Part shown: piece after piece, positions 1 through 8,480 of the stretch
Position numbering within the stretch: position 1 is the first letter of the stretch
Layout of the letters: each line of letters begins with the position of its first letter
Source of the DNA: Choristocarpus tenellus KU-1152
Lineage: Eukaryota > Phaeophyceae
Assembly: GCA_964200185.2 (NCBI GenBank)
Contig: CAXNAD020000420.1
Span: 1-20,058 of the forward strand
DNA: 20,058 nt
Direction: 5' to 3'
The notes under the pieces: generated by a model
What the model saw: the letters and a program-made list of their open reading frames with translations, nothing else
Told to the model about the DNA's origin: nothing
Databases searched by the model: none
Program-made: the position numbers and the translations under genes

Positions 1-299
1 GCCAGAACTGGGCACGTTGAGGGTCAGAACGTCGGCATGGCAACCCCCCCGTCGACCCCCCTGCGTAGGAAGGGTGCCCAAGTGTCTCTGAATACCAGGG
101 TTGCCCTTGCAGTGTGACACGCCTCGCGATGGTCCCTGGTGAGCATAACCTGCTGCGACACGTTGGGTGGGCCCTTGCAGTGGGGTTTGGAGTGTCCAAG
201 TGTTACGTGCGAGGGCTCTGGGAGGACGTTGCTGGTCAGCTCGCCTGTGGGTGGCCACACGCTTGACCCAGGGGTGGCGGCATGTAGTGGGCGGCCTTT
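1..299. other. GC-rich stretch before the transposase, unassigned
   Basis: This GC-rich stretch is open in more than one frame, but no protein could be recognised. It probably holds the 5' part of the mariner-like element, whose left terminus would then lie in it or beyond the window. No inverted partner for the right side was found. Confidence 0.3.
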
Positions 300-1274
300 G
301 GAGCTCACACCGACCAAGATGGCTGCAATACATAGTACCCACTCCGATAATCGGTCATCCACAGTGCGTCAGGTGACAATGAAGATGGTCACCAAGTGGC
401 TGAATTATAGCACGAGCACCATAAAGAGGTGGTTGGATGATATGGGGGCCATGCCGAATCGCCGCTGGATCAAACCCAAGCTTAAATCGTGGCCAAAGGT
501 ATGGAGAACGGACTTTGTTTGCGATCAAGAGGACCAGAAACATGGTATGTTTGCCTCCATAGCGAGACACGATCCATGCGGATGAAACCTGGTTTTACAT
601 GGTGGCTGATGGGGAAAGGGTTAGGGTATTCCCACATGAGGATGATAGCGACCTTCCAGGGTCCCCTACTTTGCAGCACAAGAAGAGTCATATCCCCAAA
701 ACCATGATTATGGCAGCCAACGCCCGCCCAGAATTAGGCTCACAGCTTTGATGGAAAGCTTGGTGTTTAGCGTGTGTGTGCGCCAAAAACGGAAGATAGG
801 ACAAGCAAGAACCATAAAAAGGGGGATGTGAATGAGCAAGATTGTACATTTTACCATTTGTGGTACAGGAAGTGGTACACGGAGGAGTTACTGCCTGCGG
901 TCAAGACCAAGATGCCTTGGTTGCAGGAGAAGCACGTCATCGTTCAGTAAGACGGTGCCACCCCCCACACGGGCAAGGGCAACTCAGAAATCTTGTCAGG
1001 GACAGGGAAGACTGAGGGGTGGTCGATTAGGCTTGTGACGCAGCCATCTAACTCCTCCGACCTCAATATCATGGACTTGAGCTTCTTCAGGTCCTTGAAA
1101 TGCTGGGTGATGAGGGAGCGGTTTGGGTCCATTGAGGAGATGGTGAAAGTCATTAAGAAACAGTATGAGTATGATGAAACCACAGTTGAGAGGGATTGGC
1201 AGCTCCTTTTTGTGGTGTACAACCAAGTACTTTGATAAAAAGGGGGAAATGACTTCAGTGTGGAGCACGAGTGA
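300..1274 (+). pseudogene. Decayed Tc1/mariner-like (plant-type MLE) transposase
   Basis: This is a DDE/D transposase remnant read across three frames. An N-terminal helix-turn-helix-like part (about 310-483) ends in WLDDMGAMPNRRWIKPKLK. The first catalytic Asp is in HADETWFYM (codon 581-583, a different frame), followed by PKTMIMAANARPE. The second Asp is in DGATPHTG (951-953), immediately preceded by a TAA where the family has VQQD. The third is the second Asp of SSDLNIMDLSFFRSL (1074-1076). I count 40 residues between Asp 2 and Asp 3, close to the DD39D spacing of plant mariners. The C-terminus runs on past TGA TAA (1233-1238) to GGNDFSVEHE and a TGA at 1272, which resembles the family's usual end. 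Frameshifts near 485-580 and 720-870 and several stops show that it is dead. The 5' end was not found; GC-rich sequence at 1-300 may belong to the same element. The family call is confident, the limits are not. Confidence 0.85.
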
Positions 1275-1523
1275 AAGTATCTTATAGGGCATGGGTTTAG
1301 CCCTGTTGTCCATTTGGGACTTGGCTACTCATGGGCTTTTTTATGGCATTTTCCTACTCCGAAATGTTTCGGAAGTAGGTAAAATAATGCGTTATGAAAG
1401 GTTGTGTTCAGAACATGGATATTGACACTTCCTAACAAACACGATCATCAAAGTTACATCAAAATCGCAACAATGGATTTTGGCCTCCAAATGGACGCGA
1501 CTCTACCTTCTCAGATACTCACA
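1269..1523 (+). mobile_element. MITE family A, copy 1
   Basis: This is a non-coding inverted-repeat element of about 255 bp. The left end reads GAGTGAAAGTATCTTATAGGG and the right end is its imperfect inverse (CTACCTTCTCAGATACTCAC). Inside are TGTCCATTTGGG near the left, CTCCAAATGGAC near the right, and a central palindrome at 1353-1379 (CCTACTCCGAAA / TTTCGGAAGTAGG). It has the same orientation as copy 3. It abuts the transposase remnant so closely that the transposase's apparent stop codon (1272-1274) lies inside the left terminus. No target duplication is evident. Confidence 0.85.
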
Positions 1524-1850
1524 CAGGGGCAAAGAAGAGGCAGTCGTCTGGTGAGCTTGAAAACACACCGAAGGTAGACATGGAGGCTTTTTCTACGGGT
1601 GATAAAATTGTGATGGATGGGGAGTACTAATAATACGAAGAGCTGAACCTAACCAAATATTTGTCAAGGATTCCAAATCTTCTTGCAGAAATGAATTTCA
1701 TCAACATCTTCAAAAGTTATGGACAACGCAGCACAGACTTATGGCACGGAGGTAGTACGTTGATTTTGTGGGGCGAGATTGACAAAATGACGACTGCTAT
1801 AGTTTCAATTTGTAGCATATACTGTAATATCAAAGAAGAAAAATAGACAA
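1524..1850 (+). pseudogene. Degenerate coding fragment, possibly endonuclease-like
   Basis: Directly right of the first family A element the plus strand reads as protein-like sequence (SSGELENTPKVDMEAFSTGD, then two stops around 1627-1635), followed by a 61-codon frame at 1661-1846. That frame contains LLAEMNFINIFKSYG, STDLWHGGS and GEIDKM. The layout (a hydrophobic N-F-I-N-I-F stretch, a WH then G-S, and an I-D) faintly recalls the C-terminal half of retrotransposon endonuclease domains, but no catalytic motif can be secured. It may equally be a broken host gene. Confidence 0.25.
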
Positions 1851-2329
1851 TTACGACAATATTGTTCTAATAATATACTTTAATACTTGATGCATTTTTG
1901 TAACTATGAAGAATTAATAGTACTAGCACGAGAAATTTGTACGTACTACACTAATAATATTGTGATTGATGAGTAGGGGTCATGGTATGAAAAAGCAACC
2001 TTCGAGAACCATAATAACATATCACATCCTACGTATGATATGTCTCACAATGAGCCAACAAGTGTGCTCGTTTGCACTTGCTCCCAATCATGCTACACCC
2101 TTTCAAGTCAGTGGCATCAGTCAGTTCACGTGATCAATGTCCACTTTAAAATAAGCACTTAGTACTTGATCATATGATGAAACAACGAAGGACGCAGTTC
2201 ATTTTCGTTCAAGTTTTTGCAGAGAAACCAAGTATTATCATAATAATATACCACTTATATACAAGCACTATATTGTACTCAGGAAGAGAACAAGAAGGCA
2301 AGGACCTCTCTTAATCCTAACACTCACTC
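1851..2329. other. AT-rich intergenic DNA
   Basis: No frame, terminal repeat or structured RNA was recognised here. The stretch holds short A/T runs and a few TAATATA-type motifs only. Confidence 0.5.
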
Positions 2330-2572
2330 TGAGCCGAAGTAAGCGAGAGGTACCCAGGGTTGCAGTTTAAGGATACTGTCCATTTTGTACAAATTTCGAC
2401 ATTTTGTTTAAATGGGTATGGGGACTTCTGAATTCTGTCGAAAGCTTCCAAACTATAGAGAAATTAACACTCTCAAGTTAATTTTAGCTCTTTATCCATA
2501 GAAATAAGGGTGAATCCCAAAAGATGAAAAAAATTTCCTTAAAATGCAAAACGGACAAAACCAGTGTAGAGG
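2330..2572 (+). mobile_element. Repeat family C, copy 1
   Basis: This element of about 240 bp is shared with 18021-18266 (same orientation) and with 5135-5335 (reverse). The left end carries GAGAGGTACCCAGGGTTGCA then TTTAAGGATACTGTCC. The right end is CCTTAAAATGCAAAACGGAC, so TTGCANTTTAAGG forms an imperfect terminal inverted repeat. The core CTATAGAGAAATTAACACTC is nearly identical to the inverted copy at about 5.2 kb. It codes for nothing visible and is best read as a MITE-like element. Confidence 0.7.
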
Positions 2573-3456
2573 TGTATTGTAGAAGAGACACCACAAGTCC
2601 TTTCCCCGTCTACAACAACACCAAATGGCCCTTGAATCGATATTAAGTGTGTAGATAAATTGTAGAGGAAATCGTAGCATGTCCAAAATGGCAGCAAGCA
2701 GCAATCGCTGGTAGAGAGCGAAAAAATAACATGCCCATCAGATGGAGAAGACGAAACGAAATGAAGAGGAATCCAATAGCTGCTACCGCTAGAGTACAGC
2801 AGTACTAAGCAAATAACAGTGCGCTTTGATTTCCTCATTGCCTTCGTCCAGACTGACCGCAGCACACATTGTATCAACAAGTAAAGAGATCAACAAGAAA
2901 CACAATCTTCAACCTATAACAAAATTTTCAGGCCCAGAAAGAGTATTGTGAAGATTCTGTCCACCCCCTTCTTCCTTCTCGTTTGTATATTTTGTATTCT
3001 ATTTTCATCAGCAGGGGGACATACGCGCATCCTTCAGCTTTTTTCCGGCTGATTTTTGTTAGTAAGGACACTTCTTCAAATAACTTGGGTTGATTAGCCT
3101 ACAGTTATACTGTAGTATAGTACATGAGCCTAACCAATCTTCCCTCCTCTCCGAAATAGACCCTTCCACAGCAGACCACCCATCCACATGGTACAACTAC
3201 TATTTATCTCCCCTGTCAATTATTTTTGAGCCTCCGTCGACCAGATCCAGGAGAGCAATAAAATCATCCATGGTTGTTCCCCTGTCATCCCTCTTTCCAC
3301 CACCATGCTTGTTTAGGATCCCTTTCCGTGGATAACCTCCTCGTTCTTTGATTCCTACATTTGGCTACACAGGCAATCACAGATAGAACACCCCTTAGCT
3401 TGAGGTGATCTTCCCCCTTCACCCTCCAAAACAACCCACAAGATTTTTAAGACGGA
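2573..3456. other. Unassigned region with weak minus-strand frames
   Basis: A 113-codon minus-strand frame spans 2539-2880 but runs into family C copy 1 and has no recognisable domain. On the plus strand there is an 81-codon Ser/Pro-rich frame at 3090-3335 (PSSLFPPP-type composition), also unrecognised. Neither is supported by clear splice or start context, so I call no gene. Confidence 0.3.
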
Positions 3457-3608
3457 TTAATGTCGGCCAAAGAAGAACATATCTGTTCTGACTGGCATCC
3501 TCATTCTGTGGCAAATACCAGCAGCTACAAAGAGGAAAAATAGGAGAAGGGCTCCGCCAAGAGGGATCTCTGATATCATGCCAGCTCCATAGATTCCTCT
3601 GGCTTCTG
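3457..3608 (-). CDS. Possible terminal exon of a membrane protein
   Basis: On the minus strand, after splice-acceptor-like sequence (CATTCCTGTTGCAG, then a second AG just before GGTGTCC), a frame reads CPEARGIYGAGM. It continues into a hydrophobic stretch IPLGGALLLFFLFVAAGI, then the basic tail CHRMRMPVRTDMFFFGRH and TAA. This has the look of a C-terminal transmembrane anchor with a short cytoplasmic tail. The upstream exons are not established. A start-like segment MLASLQSLFPVDVT with a GTAAAT donor lies at about 3805-3850, but splicing it here would favour another frame. That competing frame through the same bases is open to 3419 and less protein-like. Moderate to low confidence. Confidence 0.4.
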
Positions 3609-4390
3609 GACACCCTGTCACTCAGCCTGCAACAGGAATGACACACCACATACTCCAAAATGTTTAAATTCTTCCCCAGCTACACCCTAGTCACCCCTCC
3701 ACGAAAAAGTCGAAATAAAATCAAGAAAACAAAAAAATATAATAGTCACGGCCATTACTTCACATATGAGGTGAACCCCATATGCTTCACGCTGAAGATT
3801 TACCAAGTGACATCAACGGGGAACAAAGACTGTAGAGATGCCAACATTTGATTTCTATTTCTTGGTTCTAATATCCTAGCTGAATGCTTTCTTGATACAC
3901 TGATGAAAGATATGTGAGCTTAATCCTGCTGGTCAACCTAATCGGTACAAGTAAAAAATAACCCTCAACCCCTCCCCTTCACCCCACTAACTCAAAAATG
4001 ATGCCTTTGCAAGGTTTTGAATAAAAGGTCTGCGATGCGTGACAAAGATATGCGACCTGATCATATTCCTTTGCTTAAGTCAGCCAAATATCACTCTGGT
4101 CCTAATCCTAAAGTCAAGCCTTGAACCCTCGAATTAAGGTCAAGACATCCAATGAAAGGTATACAACATCAGAAACTGAAGCAGAGGGGAATGCAAGGTA
4201 GGGAAGGGGAAAAGAGGGTGAGTAGGAAGAGGACAACACTAATCAAAGCACTTGGAATCCTTCTGTCTGGTACAATATACAATATCTGAGAGAGTAACAG
4301 TGAGCATCTAAGCCTTCATCCCAAGACAGCCTCCGAAAAAGTAGGTGGGAAAAACGACGAGAGGAAGAGAGAGAGGAGTTCAATTATGGT
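3609..4390. other. Intergenic / probable 3' untranslated DNA
   Basis: This stretch lies downstream of the minus-strand gene ending at 4391 and probably includes its 3' untranslated region. A 63-codon plus-strand frame at 3660-3851 ends in a Cys-containing stretch (NPICFTLKIYQVTS, NKDCRDANI) that looks protein-like, but it has no donor or partner. No polyadenylation signal was clear. Confidence 0.3.
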
Positions 4391-5072
4391 TCAGGCAGTG
4401 CCTGTTGTCTTGAGCCCACCCCATACAGCTGCTCCTATTAGAGCAACTCCTGCAGCCACTCCAATACCAACACCAACTTTCTCTCCAGTGCTTAGCCCTC
4501 CATCTGAGGAACCACCCGCAGAGTTTACTTCCAATTCTTCAGAGAGGGGTGTGATAAGGGTTGACCCTTGGGAGGGGGATACAGTGGCTTGGTCAATAAT
4601 GCCTCCTCGGCCAATTTCTGAACTGGTTACTGAGGGAGCCGCCGTCCTTAGTACAGAAGATAGGTGTGGGAAGGAGGGTGGGTTGTTGAGGAAATTTGTT
4701 CAAATAGAGTCTGGTAAAGATGAGGGGAGTGAGGTAGGGCACGTACATACAAATATGGAAAAATAACAATTATACACACCAATAGGATGGATTCACCCTT
4801 CAGCACCTTCTTTACCCTCGACCTTACCAGAATTTATCTTATCACCTCTTGATATGGGTCCAGTTGGGGTGGGGAATGACAGCTCAGTAATAGGGAAGGA
4901 AACTATGCTTTTGAGTTTGTTCTGTTGGAGGTGGAAGGTAGTTGATTAATATATTCTTTATTTTAAATGTTTCTTACTCCGCAGTGTGCTCTGTGAAATG
5001 GGAAGGGGGTGTGGAGGAAAGTGAACCACCCAAACCATAGTGTGGTAAGATAATAAAAAAAATATACTGAGC
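4391..5072 (-). CDS. 3' exons of a Ser/Thr/Pro-rich membrane-anchored protein (partial)
   Basis: Three exons join in one frame. Exon 5072-4978 follows a T-rich acceptor (TTTTTCTTTTTCTTAG) and encodes GGSLSSTPPSHFTEHTA; its donor is GTAAGA. Exon 4907-4828 encodes SFPITELSFPTPTGPISRGD; its donor is GTAAGG. Exon 4629-4391 follows CTCCCTCAG. The product is a Ser/Thr/Pro-rich stalk, then STGEK and a 19-residue glycine/alanine-rich membrane segment (VGVGIGVAAGVALIGAAVW), then a tiny tail GGLKTTGTA and TGA. The introns are 70 and 198 nt. This layout is typical of a type I surface protein. The N-terminal exons and signal peptide were not found, and upstream DNA is occupied by a family C repeat (5135-5335), so the gene may be broken. 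The acceptor at 4908 (CAAAAG) was chosen because it keeps the frame. Confidence 0.6.
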
Positions 5073-5134
5073 CTAAGAAAAAGAAAAATACACCCTATTT
5101 TTTTTATATTTTGATTTTGAAGTCAATTTATCAT

Positions 5135-5335
5135 ATTTTGCGTCTCACTCTAAATTCTAAGGATGAAGTGATTCAATTAACTTGGGAGTGTTAATTTCTC
5201 TATAGCCTGAAAGATTTTCAACAGAATTCAGAAAAAAACCAAGGCACATTTGTATAAAAAAACAAAATTTGCACATTCGTCAGCATCGATATGATGCGAG
5301 CCAGGCCACCTCTCATTTGCTTTGCCTCACTCCTA
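5135..5335 (-). mobile_element. Repeat family C, copy 3 (reversed, partial)
   Basis: The reverse complement matches copy 1 through CTGAATTCTGTTGAAAAT, CTATAGAGAAATTAACACTC and CAAGTTAATT. At the outer end it matches GATGCTGACGAATGTGCAAA and GAGAGGTGGCCTGG, the counterpart of GAGAGGTACCCAGG. The other terminus (TTGCATTTTAAGG) is not recognisable, so this copy is truncated or diverged. Confidence 0.6.
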
Positions 5336-5725
5336 CTATTTTTATAATACCCCTAAAGCTAGAACTCTATATTTGATAAAATGTCCTGGTTCAAAAGCTT
5401 GGAGGGACGGGAAAGGACAGGGGACACTGTATGGGGATGGCAGGGGACACAAATGGAAAAATTGTGTTGAATTCTTGGAGGTGAAAATCATACAAGAGCA
5501 TGTGGGGCATGTCCATGCACACGTGGTTTGGTTGGGGTGGAATTTTGGAGCAGATGGATGGTAGAGCAAGTGTTTGAATGTGGGTGATCCATATTTGTGT
5601 TCTACATCCTCTGTTGTATTGTATGGATTGCAGCAGGAGAGAGGAGGAAATGGGAGGGAATTACTCCAGAGTATTGTCACACCTGCAGCCCCTTCGTCAT
5701 CGAAAGGGCAACCACAACTGGACAT
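5336..5725. other. Unassigned, with a long minus-strand frame
   Basis: A 154-codon minus-strand frame covers 5342-5806. Its first third is family B element DNA. The remainder (about 5715-5342) has clustered cysteines (CAWTCPTCSC) and three N-glycosylation-like sites (NTT, NQT, NST), so it might be an ectodomain exon of the gene at 4391-5072. No donor/acceptor pair I tried joins the two in frame, so it is left uncalled. Confidence 0.3.
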
Positions 5726-5891
5726 AAAGTATCTGGGGGGTGGGGGGATCTGTATCTTTGTGTCCATTTGGGTCATAACCAAGAAAAGTGTACTTACATT
5801 ATCCATCCGATGTATGCTACCAAATCACCCAAAAATCGTGACAAAAAAAAATTGGCCCAAAAGGACAGTCACCACCCCCCACAGATGCTTC
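5726..5891 (+). mobile_element. MITE family B, copy 1
   Basis: This is an inverted-repeat element of about 166 bp. The left end is AAAGTATCTGGGGGGTGGGG and the right end CACCACCCCCCACAGATGCTT. Subterminal boxes are GTGTCCATTTGGGTC on the left and the inverse of GTCCTTTTGGGCC on the right, in the same place as in family A. The G-rich spacer distinguishes it from family A. It is non-coding, and its probable relative begins at 19997. Confidence 0.7.
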
Positions 5892-5931
5892 AAGCCACTG
5901 TCCTCCATCCTCTCTATGTTATGCAATTGAC

Positions 5932-6222
5932 TATAAAGTATTAGCAGCTTTGAGGCGGAGAGCTGCACATCTCCATGCACAAAAGAGTCAAGTCCATTTG
6001 GGGGCCAAAATCCAATGTTACGATTTTGACATCATTTTGGCTATAGTGTTTGTTAGGAAGTATCAATATCCTTGTTCCGGCCACACCTTTTCATAACATA
6101 TATGTTTTAATTACTCTGAAATGTTTTGGAGTAGGTAAAATGTCATCAAATACCCTTGGGAAGTCAATACCCCAAACAGAAAAACAGGGTAAAACTTGTA
6201 CCCTCTGAGATATCTTTAACTC
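5932..6222 (-). mobile_element. MITE family A, copy 2
   Basis: This copy is in the reverse orientation to copies 1 and 3. The right end is TACCCTCTGAGATATCTTTAA. GTCCATTTGGGGGCCAAAAT occurs at about 5992 and the central palindrome at about 6111-6135. The left terminus is disturbed: TAAAGTATTAG at 5933 is separated from the GTCCATTTGG box by an extra GC-rich stretch not present in other copies. Confidence 0.75.
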
Positions 6223-6822
6223 AAAGCACTTTTTCAGTGTATTGTAGTCCCAAGGAGAATATGAAGTGTGGGTGAGGGAGAAGAGCTCTACTAGTATGTC
6301 TTGATATTAGTCCATATGAAACAAACTTCTTCACTCTTGGGATAGCCAACCGCACATTTTCTAGCCCTTCCAATACAGCCCCTCATGGCACTTTATGCTT
6401 TATTACCAATCTCAATACACACATAAAAGGGATGGGACCACAAGTTCCTCCAACCAGAGAGCTCAGAGTAACATCGTGTTAGTATTGAACATCCCTTTCC
6501 ATGCAGAGCACAGCACAACATACACACGACAATGCACTGCATTGCAATGCATATAATTACACTTGAAAAAGGACAGAGCACAACATTACGCAACACAGCA
6601 TAAGCATAATATAGCACAACACAAAATGGTGTACCAACTACACAAACACAACAGAGATGCAGGCACCACAACAGAGTCAAACTAGCTAAGAGGTAGGCAG
6701 GATTGCATTTTATGATCCCAAGAAAATTCGAAAAGATGCCATTTCGTACTATTGCTGAAAGATCCTTTGCTTAAGTGTGGTCTTACTTTGTGTGTGAAAG
6801 GGTGAACATCAATTTTGCGTAC
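6223..6822. repeat. Low-complexity A/C-skewed region with palindrome
   Basis: From about 6490 to 6670 the plus strand is dominated by A and C, with imperfect repeats of AGCACAACA and ACACAACA. It includes the perfect palindrome TGCATTGCAATGCA at about 6537-6550. The 95-codon Cys/Val-rich minus-strand frame over it is a by-product of this composition. No gene is called in the interval. Confidence 0.5.
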
Positions 6823-6852
6823 ACTGAGCCAAAGTAATTGAGAAGTACCCAG
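6823..6852 (-). repeat. Family C terminal fragment, left of nested element
   Basis: CACTGAGCCAAAGTAATTGA followed by GAAGTACCCAG matches the end of family C copy 1 (CTGAGCCGAAGTAAGCGAGA then GGTACCCAGG). It is interrupted at 6853 by family A copy 3 and resumes at 7109. Confidence 0.6.
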
Positions 6853-7108
6853 AGTGAAAGTATCTTAGAGGGTACGAGATTTGCCCTGTTTGTCCATTTG
6901 GGGCTTGGCTTCCCATGTGTTCTTTTATGACATTTTCCTAAACCGAAATGTTTCCAAGTAGGTAAAATGTATACATTGTGAAAAGGTGTATATGAAACAT
7001 AGATATTGACACTTCCTAACAAACATGATAGCTAAAATTACATAAAACCACAACATTGGATTTTGACCCCCAGATGGACGCGGCTCTACCCTCTAAGATA
7101 CTTTGGCT
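6853..7108 (+). mobile_element. MITE family A, copy 3 (nested, with flanking duplication)
   Basis: This is the best-preserved copy, about 256 bp. The left end is AGTGAAAGTATCTTAGAGGG and the right end CCCTCTAAGATACTTTGGCT, an inverted pair differing at two positions. It has TGTCCATTTGGGG, a palindromic centre at about 6936-6962, and TCCATCTGGGGGTCAAAATC in inverse near the right end. CCCAG stands on both sides (6848-6852 and 7109-7113). The flanks join into a continuous family C terminus, so this is an insertion with a target duplication of 4 or 5 bp. Confidence 0.85.
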
Positions 7109-7140
7109 CCCAGGTTTGACCGTCTTGCATTTTAAGTCAC
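7109..7140 (-). repeat. Family C terminal fragment, right of nested element
   Basis: CCCAGGTTTGACCGTCTTGC followed by ATTTTAAG matches the inverse of the family C right end (CTTAAAATGCAAAACGCCCA, AAACCCGG in copy 2). It continues the fragment at 6823-6852. The rest of this family C copy was not traced to the right. Confidence 0.6.
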
Positions 7141-7404
7141 ATATCCAAAACTGTTACAGAGCGCTCCACAGTAGGTGTAGGTGTACTACTACTACATATG
7201 GATAGGGGAGCACAGAGCACACACAAGAGCTCTACTGTGTAGCGCTCAAAACGTGCCAAATCACAACTCAAGAAAACCCAGCAAAGGGCATTGTGTTACA
7301 GGCACTATGTCTTGATGGTGGTTTCAAAAACACCATTGTGACCTTGAAGTCCTAGGTTTGATATATTTATACTTCTTGACGATTTATTTATTATTTATTT
7401 ATTA
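7141..7404. other. Short intergenic spacer with simple repeat
   Basis: This stretch holds a TTTA-type simple repeat at about 7381-7407 that overlaps the 3' end of the next gene. Nothing else is recognisable. Confidence 0.4.
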
Positions 7405-8280
7405 TCATGACCCCATGTGATATATTGTTGCCAGTTCCGTTTTATATGATGATATTGACAATACTAATGAAGGGAATAATTCCAGTGAGAGATGCAGCAT
7501 ATTTGATGACTTGTGCATCAGGAGTCCTATACGTGCATCAACGTCATCTATAGGCTTATTGACTCGAGCTATACCTCCTGAGGAGGTGAGCTCCTGGAGT
7601 GTGCCGTACAATAGCACAACCCCAAACAGTGCAATATACCTACAGCTACAAGAGTGTATCTGGAGTGTAACATATGAGAATACTAGGAACCGGAGGACTC
7701 ACCCTAATCTTTGCTCGTTCTGGGACGGATTGAGAGTTGATGGAATGTATGTTGATGCAATCGTTGGCATCAGGCTGGGTGTTGACATAAACTCGGGTGC
7801 AGGTGTGGGAGAGTCTGTGCAAAGGTCCTCTTCATAGCCCGTGAACACACTGTAGTTGAATTGTGCAATCTGAGTGTTTATAGGCAGAAGGAGAACAAAG
7901 ACCCAGGAAGATTAGATGTTAATAATTAAATTTAATTCGGCATTCTACGTTTACATTCCGAGATTTTGAAGGCCTGGATGAGGAAGAGGATGAGGGGAAT
8001 AGACAGGGCTTGAGATACAATTCAAGAAATATTCTACAGGTTCTTCATGTCACACCTCTATATCCTGCAGCAGGCCTGACTGCAGAGTAGGCACAACACA
8101 GCAGGGGCAGGTCTCCCACTGAGGTATTTCTTCCAGACTTGTTTGTGTCCTCTCGCTGAAGATCTCCCTACTAAGGTAGCAAGTGCGGCACACAGAGATA
8201 TTGGCCAACCGGCAGCCAGAGTCACCAAGGTTCTCCAGAAAGGCACACGAGCTGCACAGTAGATCCAGTTGATCGGCCAT
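7405..8280 (-). CDS. Three-exon Cys-rich / Ser-Thr-Pro-rich putative membrane protein
   Basis: Exon 1 (8280-8056) starts MADQLDLLCSSCAFLENLGD and holds paired cysteines (CSSC, CRTC, CPCC) that suggest a disulfide-rich or metal-binding module. A GTGTGA donor follows. Exon 2 (7869-7703) follows the acceptor CTATAAACACTCAG in phase and encodes FNYSVFTGYEEDLC then a Ser/Thr/Pro stalk (TDSPTPAPEFMSTPSLMPTI), ending at a strong GTGAGT donor. Exon 3 starts at 7639 or 7645 (tandem acceptors TTGTAG CTGTAG, both in frame) with a hydrophobic stretch YIALFGVVLLYGTL and a tail of about 60 residues ending IYHMGS. The total is about 208-210 residues and the introns are 186 and 57-63 nt. No signal peptide is visible at this start, so an upstream exon is possible. 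I do not recognise the family. A plus-strand frame at 7511-7837 is its antisense shadow. Confidence 0.65.
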
Positions 8281-8480
8281 AGACAGAGGTGGAGGGGAGT
8301 GGGGGCAGGGAGGGGAATGTAGAGGGGTACGTTAGAGGATAGGACTAGTAGTTCCTAGGTGACCCTCCCCTCCACATACATGGGAAAGAGGAAGGTCAAC
8401 GGTGGTTAGGACATGGGCAAGAGTTTGTCTTGTATATAAATGTTGGACCTGACCACTCAGCAGCAGGGTAAATATCTATC
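8281..8480. promoter_or_regulatory. Possible promoter upstream of the minus-strand gene
   Basis: TTGTATATAAATG at about 8429-8441 is a TATA-like element readable in both directions (TATATAAA on plus, TATATAC on minus), roughly 150 bp upstream of the minus-strand ATG at 8280. Between them lies a strongly pyrimidine-rich minus-strand stretch. That stretch could be an untranslated leader or the end of an unrecognised 5' intron. Confidence 0.3.

Noticed and set aside
24-362. 112-codon minus-strand frame with a hydrophobic start
   Set aside because: It is antisense to the transposase remnant and its GC-rich leader, with no splice or start context.
4386-4766. 126-codon Pro/Thr-rich plus-strand frame
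   Set aside because: The minus strand here encodes a typical membrane anchor with a stop at 4391 and in-phase splice sites. The plus frame is its shadow.
5342-5806. 154-codon minus-strand frame as a complete gene
   Set aside because: The first third, including the start, lies inside a family B element, and the remainder lacks a workable splice to the neighbouring exons.
5597-5944. Two overlapping plus-strand frames of about 115 codons
   Set aside because: Both run through a family B element into the flank of family A and show no protein-like pattern.
6393-6680. 95-codon Cys/Val-rich minus-strand frame
   Set aside because: It is produced by the A/C-rich low-complexity tract on the opposite strand.
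7511-7837. 108-codon plus-strand frame
   Set aside because: It is antisense to exons 2 and 3 of the minus-strand gene at 7405-8280.
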